Below, piece after piece: positions 1-6,358 of a DNA stretch of 7,788 nt. The notes under the pieces are model-generated. The model made no database searches. It was not told the origin of the DNA and saw nothing but the letters and a program-made list of their open reading frames with translations. The stretch comes from an uncultured Actinomycetes bacterium (GTDB lineage: Bacteria; Actinomycetota; Actinomycetes; Nanopelagicales; Nanopelagicaceae): NCBI GenBank assembly GCA_903916775.1, contig CAIWXY010000252.1, forward strand, positions 1 through 7,788, written 5' to 3'. A program made the translations under genes and the position numbers. Numbering within the stretch: the stretch's first letter is position 1; every line of letters starts with the position of its first letter.

Positions 1-204
1 AACCCCTTGCACGTGGGAAGCATCATGGCCGATAAAGATCTTTGCACCCAAGTCAGCGAGTGAAGAAGTAGCACCACTCTCCTTGATATCTGAACCACTC
101 ACAAGAGCACCTTCGGCCAACATGATGCGGGCGATACCGCTCATGCCCGAACCGCCTATGCCGACAAAGTGAATACGCTGCCCTTTAAGCTCTCTCTTAT
201 CCAC
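1..204 (-). CDS. murC: UDP-N-acetylmuramate--L-alanine ligase, N-terminal fragment (cut by window edge)
   Basis: MurC is the cytoplasmic ATP-dependent ligase that adds L-Ala to UDP-MurNAc, the first peptide step of peptidoglycan synthesis. Only the first 68 codons are present; the gene runs off the left edge. The visible part is the Rossmann-like UDP-binding domain, with the family signature GIGGSGMSGIA at residues 15-25 and SGSD at 36-39. I chose the GTG at 204-202 because it lies 5 bases after AAGGGG, because the following protein (VDKRELKG, then IHFVGIGG) has the usual short lead before the first beta strand, and because no closer ATG precedes the glycine motif. The start overlaps the last 8 bases of murG (197-204) in a different frame, so translation is probably coupled to murG. 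The gene is too short to contain the ATP-binding domain in this window. Identity is confident; its completeness cannot be judged. Confidence 0.93.
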   Translation of the reverse strand, partial: MDKRELKGQRIHFVGIGGSGMSGIARIMLAEGALVSGSDIKESGATSSLADLGAKIFIGHDASHVQGV

Positions 205-1339
205 GGCGACCCCTTCGCGCCCGCGCGGCATCACGATTACGTTCAACAATCCGCAATTGTGCCAAGGCTTTGACACCAATTCTCATGGCTCCATCAAGCG
301 GAAAATTCATCGTCCTGCCACTGCGGCGATAAACATCAGATCTCTCAAACCACGTACCCACAGAATCAATGATGAGTTGGGAGGTGAAGTGCTCGTTATT
401 AACGATTTCGCCTCCGCCATTAGCTACGACTATCTCCGCATTGAATCTCTGCTCGCCATTGCCAATATTGAGTGGAACATAAATTGTGTAAAGCCCGAGC
501 ACGCCAGTCTCGGTAGTTGTTACAGCGCCACTTCTTGAAATAACGCAATCAGCGCTGGCATAGGCGCTTGCCATGTCATCTATATAGGCCAATGGCTGGT
601 ACCCAGGTTTAGCTTCTGGAAGTGGGTTGGTCTTCCCTACGGCATGAATGACCTGGACTCCCATAGTCAAGAGAGCATCGAGTGCGCCAGCCATGGCTTC
701 ATTAAATCGTGCTGAGCCAAGTGAGCCACCGAAGACGAGAAGGGTTGGTTTTGCTGGATCTAGGCCGCGTTGAATAAGTGATTGCGATCGCAAGAGTTCG
801 CGTTCGTGTGGAGTGAGTCTGGCAATGTGAGTAATCGATGATCGCAATGGGATTCCAACAACCAGTGGGTCTTTAAAACTCTTGGTATTGCTCTCAAATG
901 CTAGGAGTGGAACTCCCCCGAGCGCGGCGCCTAACTTATTTGCCATGCCTGGTTTTGCATTGGCTTCATGAATGAAGGTGGTTACTCCTTCTAACTTAGC
1001 CATGAGGTAGGCAGGTGCACAGACATACCCACCAAAACCAATAAGAAGTGAGGAACCACGAAGAATTGATCGAGTCTGAACTATCGATCGAACAAATCGA
1101 ATCGGCCAGAGAAAAGCATCCTTATTCACGCTTCGTGGAAATGAAGCCTTCGTAATCAGTTGCAAATCAAAGCCGGCAGCAGGAACGAGTTGATTTTCAA
1201 CGCCAGTTGGAGTGCCGATAAAAGTAATCCCGATAGATGGATCCTCTTTTGCAATCCAACGTGCAACGGCCAACGCGGGCTCCACATGGCCGGCCGTCCC
1301 TGCGCCAGCGAAAACAATCCACCGATTAACTCTGCTCAT
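197..1339 (-). CDS. murG: UDP-N-acetylglucosamine--N-acetylmuramyl-(pentapeptide) pyrophosphoryl-undecaprenol N-acetylglucosamine transferase
   Basis: MurG is a GT-B fold glycosyltransferase (family GT28) on the inner face of the membrane. It moves GlcNAc from UDP-GlcNAc to lipid I, giving lipid II. The 380-residue length is normal. The N-terminal acceptor domain has a glycine loop GAGTAGH (12-18), a second loop GFGGYVCAP (101-109) and HEAN (124-127). The C-terminal donor domain has GGSLGS (204-209), the nucleotide-sugar region SRSGAVTTTE (268-277), whose Glu277 matches the ribose-binding Glu of E. coli MurG, and GNGEQRFNA (293-301). The first loop starts GAG where GGG is usual. The last dozen residues (RDAARARRGRRG) are strongly basic; they could help membrane contact, but this is inference. 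The ATG lies inside the end of ftsW (14-base overlap, 1326-1339) with AGGG 5 bases upstream. Identity is secure from motifs and context. Confidence 0.97.
   Translation of the reverse strand: MSRVNRWIVFAGAGTAGHVEPALAVARWIAKEDPSIGITFIGTPTGVENQLVPAAGFDLQLITKASFPRSVNKDAFLWPIRFVRSIVQTRSILRGSSLLIGFGGYVCAPAYLMAKLEGVTTFIHEANAKPGMANKLGAALGGVPLLAFESNTKSFKDPLVVGIPLRSSITHIARLTPHERELLRSQSLIQRGLDPAKPTLLVFGGSLGSARFNEAMAGALDALLTMGVQVIHAVGKTNPLPEAKPGYQPLAYIDDMASAYASADCVISRSGAVTTTETGVLGLYTIYVPLNIGNGEQRFNAEIVVANGGGEIVNNEHFTSQLIIDSVGTWFERSDVYRRSGRTMNFPLDGAMRIGVKALAQLRIVERNRDAARARRGRRG
210..216 (-). promoter_or_regulatory. Ribosome binding site of murC
   Basis: On the minus strand GAAGGGG stands 5 bases before the GTG at 204-202. 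It supports that GTG as the murC start. The site lies inside the last codons of murG, which encode its Arg/Gly/Ala-rich tail. Confidence 0.65.
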
Positions 1340-2540
1340 CTAATCCCTGCCTCAACTTACGCTCTTTCTTTGAAGCACGCGAAGAACGTAAGAGGCTTTT
1401 AAGCGCTGGTTCTTTGCGTGCTACATTGAGAACAAACCCAATACCCAAGAAGTCGGCAATAAGTGAGGAGCCGCCATAGCTAATAAATGGAAGCGTAACT
1501 CCTACTACTGGGGCGACTCCGATCGCGGAACCAATATTGATAATGACCTGCATTAAGAGCCAGGTCGCAATTCCGGCACAGGCATAGCGGTCGAAGAGAT
1601 CTCGGGTAGACATTGCAGTGCGATAAATTCCATAGATCAAGGCCGCATAGAGGCAGATAACCGCGAGCGTTCCAAGAAGTCCCAACTCATCTCCCAGAAC
1701 CGAGAAAATAAAATCGGTATGAGCTTCTGAAAGATTTCCCCATTTTTGGCGACTTGCCCCCAATCCTTCACCAAACAATCCGCCACTAGCCAAGCCCATC
1801 ACGGAGTGTGCCGGCTGCCATCCTGCGAGTTTATAAACGCCTGGTGCAAATGGATTGACGAGCGCCGTGAATCGGTGAAGACGATAAGGCTGAGCAATAA
1901 CAAGAATGGCGACCATGCCAACTGCGGTAGCACCTATCCAGAGAAAGTGACGAATTGGCAGCCCCGAGAGAAAGAGCATTCCGCCTGTAATTCCTAAAAT
2001 GATGGTGGTTGTTCCAAGATCTCCGCCCCAATAGATGAGGACAATGGCAGGAATTATTCCGGCAAGAAGAAATGAGATATGGCGCAGAGGAGATTTCTCC
2101 ACAATCGTCTCTTCGTATCTTTTGAGTTGGGCCGCTCCCCAGACAATTAATCCGAATTTCGAGAATTCACTCGGTTGCATGGTGAATGAACTGATGTGAA
2201 TCCAGTTGGTATTTCCATTGACCGTCAATTTAAGCCCTGGCACATGCGGAAGGCAGAGCGCTCCAAGACTGAGGGCTAAAGCCCAGCGTGTGAACTTTTC
2301 CCAATTCGAGGCTTTCCATTGAGCCGCAACAAAAAGGACAAAGAGTGAGATCAAAAAGAACATGAGCTGGCGCAAGAAAATTCCATATGTTGAGCCATTT
2401 TGCTCAAGTGAAATGACCGATGATGCGGATAGAACCATCACTAGCCCAAGGCATGAGAGAGCCGCGGTCGTACCGAGGATTATGTAATAGGCGGCGGTAG
2501 GGCGCTTGAGGTAGCTGGTGTACTGCTCACGAAGCGTCAT
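1326..2540 (-). CDS. ftsW: Septal peptidoglycan glycosyltransferase FtsW (SEDS family)
   Basis: FtsW is an integral membrane lipid II polymerase of the SEDS family. It works with a class B penicillin-binding protein (FtsI) at the division septum. The 404-residue product has a short cytoplasmic N-terminus, about ten hydrophobic segments and a basic cytoplasmic tail (from about residue 375). Family motifs are LSASS (37-41), NWIHI (112-116), MQPSEFSK (121-128), DLGTT (174-178), SGGLFGEGLGASRQKWG (252-268), EAHTDFIF (272-279) and PFISYGGSS (351-359). Asp276 in HTDFIF corresponds to the proposed catalytic Asp of SEDS polymerases. RodA and SpoVE have similar motifs; the position between murD and murG makes FtsW the best call. 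The ATG overlaps the murD stop as ATGA (2537-2540). No good Shine-Dalgarno site precedes it, so translation probably depends on coupling to murD. The tail is short compared with mycobacterial FtsW. Confidence 0.96.
   Translation of the reverse strand: MTLREQYTSYLKRPTAAYYIILGTTAALSCLGLVMVLSASSVISLEQNGSTYGIFLRQLMFFLISLFVLFVAAQWKASNWEKFTRWALALSLGALCLPHVPGLKLTVNGNTNWIHISSFTMQPSEFSKFGLIVWGAAQLKRYEETIVEKSPLRHISFLLAGIIPAIVLIYWGGDLGTTTIILGITGGMLFLSGLPIRHFLWIGATAVGMVAILVIAQPYRLHRFTALVNPFAPGVYKLAGWQPAHSVMGLASGGLFGEGLGASRQKWGNLSEAHTDFIFSVLGDELGLLGTLAVICLYAALIYGIYRTAMSTRDLFDRYACAGIATWLLMQVIINIGSAIGVAPVVGVTLPFISYGGSSLIADFLGIGFVLNVARKEPALKSLLRSSRASKKERKLRQGLDEQS
1345..1348 (-). promoter_or_regulatory. Ribosome binding site of murG
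   Basis: AGGG on the minus strand, 5 bases before the ATG at 1339-1337 and inside the 3' end of ftsW. It supports this start and the 14-base overlap with ftsW. Confidence 0.55.
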
Positions 2541-3904
2541 GGGAGAACCATCTCGCGAACTGCAGCAGCAAATAAGTCGCCACGCTCCTTGTAATCCTTA
2601 AATTGATCCATCGACGCACAGGCAGGCGCCATAAGGACCGTATCGCCTGGTACGGCGATTTTTTGTGCTGTAGCAACGACATCTCGCATCAGCTGTGCGC
2701 TATCACCGTGCATATCCACATATTCAATCTCAACTTTTGGCGCATACTCCTTCAGCGCTGCGGCGATGAGGTCGCGGTCTTGGCCGATCAAAATTGCCGC
2801 CTTGATCCGAGGAGCACATCGGGCCACCAACTCCTGCATATCTGCACCTTTAGCCAACCCCCCAGCAATCCAGATGCTTGAGAGTTGAGATAGGAGCGCG
2901 GCTGCAGCTGCGTGCGGATTAGTGGCTTTGGAATCATCGATCCAAGCTACTTCGTTGATTTGCACAACGAGTTCGAGTCGGTGGCGATCCAAGGTGAAGG
3001 CGGATAATCCGCGTTGGATAGTTTCATGGCTGATTCCTATGGCGAGTGCCAAACCAGCTGCCGCCATTGCATTAGAAACATTGTGTGGAACTGCAGGCTT
3101 GATATCAGCCAACTCAGCAAATGCGGCAGCCTGGGATGGATCGCTCACAAATGCTCGATCGACAAGCAGATTTTCAACTAAACCTAACTCACCTTTTTGT
3201 GGGGTATCGAGTGAATAAAAGATCTTTTTGCCGCCCCATGCAGTAGCCCGTAGAACGCTGGCAGGATCGTCAGCGTTAATAATCCCAACGTCACTTGCTC
3301 GCAGTAAAGACAATTTGGCATTCGCGTATTCATCTAGTGAGCCATGCCAATCAATATGATCGGGTGCAATATTAAGAAGCGCTCCCGCTACATAGTTCGG
3401 CGCGCTACTCCAATCAAGTTGGAATGATGAAAGTTCTAGAATCAAATAATCATATGGCGCACTATGAGAAACTGCTTCGATTACTGGATTACCAACATTT
3501 CCACATGCAACACCGTTGATGCCACCATTAACAAAGATGGACTCAACCATTTGGACTGTGGTTGTTTTACCGTTAGTGCCAGTGATTGCCAACCATTTCT
3601 GAGACGGCGCAACCTCCTGCTTTACGTGCCAGGCAAAATCAATTTCACTCATCAAGGTCGTTCCAGCAGCTTTGAGCGCGAGAATTACTGGGTGATCTTT
3701 TTTCCAACCTGGCGAGACGATTGCCAAGTCGTATGAAGCTGAAATTTCTCGTAACGCTCCAGGAGATTTTTCATCAAATACATCTGCGCTAGCACCTACA
3801 GATTCAAGATACTCGATCAGTGATGTGCCCGTTACTCCAGCTCCAACTATAAGGATTTTCTGCGCAGGCAGAGTTTGAATAAAAGAGGATTTCACCTGCG
3901 ACAC
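2537..3904 (-). CDS. murD: UDP-N-acetylmuramoyl-L-alanine--D-glutamate ligase
   Basis: MurD is the cytoplasmic ATP-dependent ligase that adds D-Glu to UDP-MurNAc-L-Ala. The 455-residue product has all three Mur-ligase domains. The N-terminal nucleotide-sugar domain carries GAGVTG (21-26). The central ATPase domain has GTNGKTTT (109-116), ELSSFQLD (157-164), APDHIDWHGS (180-189) and YANAKLSL (193-200), whose Lys is the expected carbamylated residue, then HNVSNAMAA (274-282). The C-terminal domain has DRHRLE (306-311), DDSKATNP (323-330), GGLAKGAD (348-355) and PACASMDQFKDYKERG (427-442). These match the D-Glu-binding Lys, Thr and Ser known from E. coli MurD; the Phe there is Tyr438 here. The start codon is GTG (3904-3902), not ATG, 1 base after the mraY stop. 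A second in-frame GTG at codon 4 is less likely because of ribosome-site spacing. Confidence 0.97.
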   Translation of the reverse strand: MSQVKSSFIQTLPAQKILIVGAGVTGTSLIEYLESVGASADVFDEKSPGALREISASYDLAIVSPGWKKDHPVILALKAAGTTLMSEIDFAWHVKQEVAPSQKWLAITGTNGKTTTVQMVESIFVNGGINGVACGNVGNPVIEAVSHSAPYDYLILELSSFQLDWSSAPNYVAGALLNIAPDHIDWHGSLDEYANAKLSLLRASDVGIINADDPASVLRATAWGGKKIFYSLDTPQKGELGLVENLLVDRAFVSDPSQAAAFAELADIKPAVPHNVSNAMAAAGLALAIGISHETIQRGLSAFTLDRHRLELVVQINEVAWIDDSKATNPHAAAAALLSQLSSIWIAGGLAKGADMQELVARCAPRIKAAILIGQDRDLIAAALKEYAPKVEIEYVDMHGDSAQLMRDVVATAQKIAVPGDTVLMAPACASMDQFKDYKERGDLFAAAVREMVLP

Positions 3905-3905
3905 T

Positions 3906-4976
3906 TTACGAAGTCACCCATTGTGCGTAGAAAAGCCCAAGCCCTGCAGCAACGCTTAAGCCAGCAATAATCCAGAAGCGAATCACAATGGTCACTTCTG
4001 CCCAGCCCATGAGTTCAAAGTGGTGTTGAAGCGGCGCCATCCTAAACACACGTTTGCCGCCTGAAGCTTTGAAATAGAGGCGCTGGATAATGACTGACAT
4101 TGTAATAATGACGAAGAGGCCACCAAGTGCAATAAGGAGAAGCTCGGTGCGCAGAGTGATTGCAAAACCAGCAATCGCTCCACCAAGTGAGAGCGAACCA
4201 ACATCACCCATAAATATTTTCGCAGGAGAGGTGTTCCACCAAAGGAATCCTGCGCACGACCCAGCAAAGGCTGCAGCTAGTACTGCCAGATCAAGTGGAT
4301 CGCGAACGTCATAACATTTTGCAATTGCAACCGTACTCTGACCCAATCCGCAACTTTGTCTAAACTCCCAGACTCCGATGAGTACAAAAGCTAAAAGCGT
4401 CATAATGGATGTACCGCTAGCTAAGCCATCTAGGCCATCGGTTAAATTCACTCCGTTACTCGTTCCCAGAACGAGAAAGATCACCCAGAGCACAACTACT
4501 ACAGCTCCAAGCCCAACTGAGGTATCGCGTACAGTCGAAAGATGGAGAGAAATTGGAGTCAATCTATATTTATCTTTAAAGTGAAGACCTGCGACTGCAA
4601 ACCCAGCGGCAGCAATCGCCTGGCCGGTAAGTTTCTGCCAGCCAGTTAATCCGAGAGAACGCTGTTTAACAATTTTTAGCCAATCATCGAGAAATCCAAC
4701 AGCGCCGAGTGCAACAACAAGTGCGATGACCAACAGCGCCGATGTGCTGATCTTGACGCCGTTGATGAGATGGCTGGAGAGGTACCCAGTTACTGAGGCG
4801 ATGATAAGAACTACGCCACCCATGGTTGGGGTGCCACGTTTGACGTGATGAGAGGTTGGTCCATCGTCGCGGATGATCTGGCCATAACCACGCTTTGCCA
4901 AGATACGAATAAATGCTGGCGTCAATAAGAAGGCAAGGACGGTAGAAACCGATCCAGCCAAGAGAATCTCTTTCAT
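3906..4976 (-). CDS. mraY: Phospho-N-acetylmuramoyl-pentapeptide-transferase (lipid I synthase)
   Basis: MraY is the integral membrane enzyme that transfers phospho-MurNAc-pentapeptide from UDP to undecaprenyl phosphate, giving lipid I and UMP. The product is 356 residues with about ten hydrophobic segments, normal for the family. Visible motifs are GTPTMGG (48-54), FLDDW (95-99) with the paired Asp residues, NLTDGLDGLA (177-186), NTSPAKIFMGDVGSLSLGG (248-266) with the Mg-binding Asp258, and PLQHHFE (315-321). The last corresponds to the HHH motif of E. coli, with Gln in place of the first His; I believe this form is common in actinobacteria. CYDVRDPLDLA (221-231) also looks actinobacterial. 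The ATG shares one base with the murF stop (TAATG, 4974-4978) and has a strong ribosome site, GGTGGAGG, 4 bases upstream. MurF supplies its substrate and MurG uses its product. Confidence 0.98.
   Translation of the reverse strand: MKEILLAGSVSTVLAFLLTPAFIRILAKRGYGQIIRDDGPTSHHVKRGTPTMGGVVLIIASVTGYLSSHLINGVKISTSALLVIALVVALGAVGFLDDWLKIVKQRSLGLTGWQKLTGQAIAAAGFAVAGLHFKDKYRLTPISLHLSTVRDTSVGLGAVVVVLWVIFLVLGTSNGVNLTDGLDGLASGTSIMTLLAFVLIGVWEFRQSCGLGQSTVAIAKCYDVRDPLDLAVLAAAFAGSCAGFLWWNTSPAKIFMGDVGSLSLGGAIAGFAITLRTELLLIALGGLFVIITMSVIIQRLYFKASGGKRVFRMAPLQHHFELMGWAEVTIVIRFWIIAGLSVAAGLGLFYAQWVTS
3914..3919 (-). promoter_or_regulatory. Ribosome binding site deciding the murD GTG start
   Basis: GGGTGA on the minus strand is 9 bases before the GTG at 3904-3902 and 18 bases before the next in-frame GTG at 3895-3893. 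GGTGA matches the 3' part of the Shine-Dalgarno consensus, so spacing favours the first GTG. It lies in the last codons of mraY. Confidence 0.5.
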
Positions 4977-6358
4977 TACGCCTCCACCTGCCAGTTTGCT
5001 AATAATTTCTCTGCTAATTCATCAAGGTGCTCCGCGCGCGAAGCTTTCACCAAAAAGACATCGCCCTCCGAAGCCTGCGCAGCCAGCAACAGTGCCTGCT
5101 CTTGCGTGAGCATGTAATGCACGCTCATGGCGGAATCTTCGGTGAGGTTGAGTCCATTGAAGTAGAGATCGGTTCCAACGCAAACCAGATGATCTACTCC
5201 TAATTCAAGGGCAAGTTTGCCGATATCGAGGTGAGCTTTGGCCTCTAACTCGCCGAGTTCGTGCATTTTTCCGACGATCGCCCATGATGCTCCCCCACTT
5301 TCCTGAGTGAGAAGCACCAGGCTTCGGAGTGCTGCGGCCATACTTTCAGGGTTTGCATTGTATGAATCATTGATAAGAGTGAAGCCAGCTGCACTATGAA
5401 GCTCCATGCGCCACTTGCTGGCAGATTCGGCCTCTGAGAGCGCGGCAGCGACTGCCTCAACACTCATTCCCGCTTCAATACCAATTGCAGCCGCGGCGAG
5501 CGAATTAGCGATTTGATGCGCACCGAGAATACGCAATGAAACTGGCGCGCGTCCTGCGTCAGCAACTAGATCAAAATGTGCCGCTCCGCCACGAATTTCA
5601 ATATCAGCTGCGCGAATATTGCAACCAGCGCTCTCGCCAAATGTGATTCGCTTTACGCCATCTGGAACTTTCATCTCAGGAGTAAAAGGATCGTAACTTC
5701 CGAGAATTGCACTGCCGCCAACTGGTAGACCCGAGATGATTTCGGACTTGGCCTTGGCAATCATCTCCCTGCTGCCAAATTCCCCAACGTGAGCAGATCC
5801 GACCACAAGCACTACTCCGATAGTCGGCTTAGCGATCTGCATGAGCGCTGAAATATCTCCAACGTGACGTGCTCCCATTTCCAGCACGCAGAATTGGGTG
5901 AGGTCATCACAGGAGAGAATTGTTAGCGGTACTCCAATCTCATTATTTAACGAGCCGAGCGGAACAACAGTTGGTCCAGAGTGAGTTAAAACTGCACCGG
6001 CTAAATCTTTTGTGGTGGTCTTGCCTTGCGAGCCGGTGATTGCGATGAAAGTGCAGTGGTTCATCTTCTCGCGCACGTAACTTGCCAATGTAGTCAGTGC
6101 GAGAGCAACGTCCTTGACGATAATTGCCGGAACACCAACGTTCACGCTCATAAGTGCAAATTGCGCACCCGCGTTAATTGCAGCTTGGGCAAATTCATTA
6201 CCATCAACTCTTGTGCCGGGGAGGGCTACAAAGAAAGTAGAGCTATCAACTTTACGTGAATCGATCACCGGATTAGCGCTTGTCGTATTGTGTGGATCTA
6301 ATCCAACAAGAGTTCCAGAAACTGCGTCAGCTATTTCTTTAAAAGTTAAGGAGATCAT
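4976..6358 (-). CDS. murF: UDP-N-acetylmuramoyl-tripeptide--D-alanyl-D-alanine ligase
   Basis: MurF is the last cytoplasmic Mur ligase. It uses ATP to add D-Ala-D-Ala to the UDP-MurNAc-tripeptide. The 460-residue product is of normal length. The N-terminal substrate domain has DSRKV (33-37) and FFVALPGTRVDGNEF (42-56). The ATPase domain has GSQGKTTTK (109-117), NNEIGVPL (138-145), EMGARHVGDIS (160-170) and VGSAHVGEFGS (186-196), then LGAHQIANSLAAAA (278-291). The C-terminal domain has KWRME (315-319), INDSYNANPESM (329-340), GKMHELGE (363-370) and VKASRAEHLDELAEKL (437-452). The residue before VGSAHVGEF is Val185, where the family usually has Asn (NVGxAH). The ATG overlaps the murE stop as ATGA (6355-6358) and follows AGAGGAG. 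MurE upstream makes its substrate and MraY downstream uses its product. Confidence 0.97.
   Translation of the reverse strand: MISLTFKEIADAVSGTLVGLDPHNTTSANPVIDSRKVDSSTFFVALPGTRVDGNEFAQAAINAGAQFALMSVNVGVPAIIVKDVALALTTLASYVREKMNHCTFIAITGSQGKTTTKDLAGAVLTHSGPTVVPLGSLNNEIGVPLTILSCDDLTQFCVLEMGARHVGDISALMQIAKPTIGVVLVVGSAHVGEFGSREMIAKAKSEIISGLPVGGSAILGSYDPFTPEMKVPDGVKRITFGESAGCNIRAADIEIRGGAAHFDLVADAGRAPVSLRILGAHQIANSLAAAAIGIEAGMSVEAVAAALSEAESASKWRMELHSAAGFTLINDSYNANPESMAAALRSLVLLTQESGGASWAIVGKMHELGELEAKAHLDIGKLALELGVDHLVCVGTDLYFNGLNLTEDSAMSVHYMLTQEQALLLAAQASEGDVFLVKASRAEHLDELAEKLLANWQVEA
4981..4988 (-). promoter_or_regulatory. Strong ribosome binding site of mraY
   Basis: GGTGGAGG on the minus strand, ending 4 bases before the ATG at 4976-4974, inside the last codons of murF. 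It is one of the two best Shine-Dalgarno matches in the window and fixes the start. Confidence 0.7.

Noticed and set aside
257..538. Plus-strand open frame of 93 codons opposite murG
   Set aside because: It lies fully inside conserved murG on the other strand, has no recognisable motif, and its composition looks like reverse-strand shadow coding.
1831..2031. Minus-strand open frame of 66 codons inside ftsW
   Set aside because: It is an alternate frame of the ftsW membrane region, rich in Arg, His and Ser, with no independent start signal.
2603..3736. Several plus-strand open frames of 90-98 codons opposite murD
   Set aside because: They are antisense to conserved MurD domains, rich in Cys, Ser and Arg as shadows usually are, and show no ribosome site, motif or operon logic.
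4090..4584. Plus-strand open frames of 68-74 codons opposite mraY
   Set aside because: The Ser/Thr/Pro-rich products are reverse complements of membrane-helix codons; no family features are visible.
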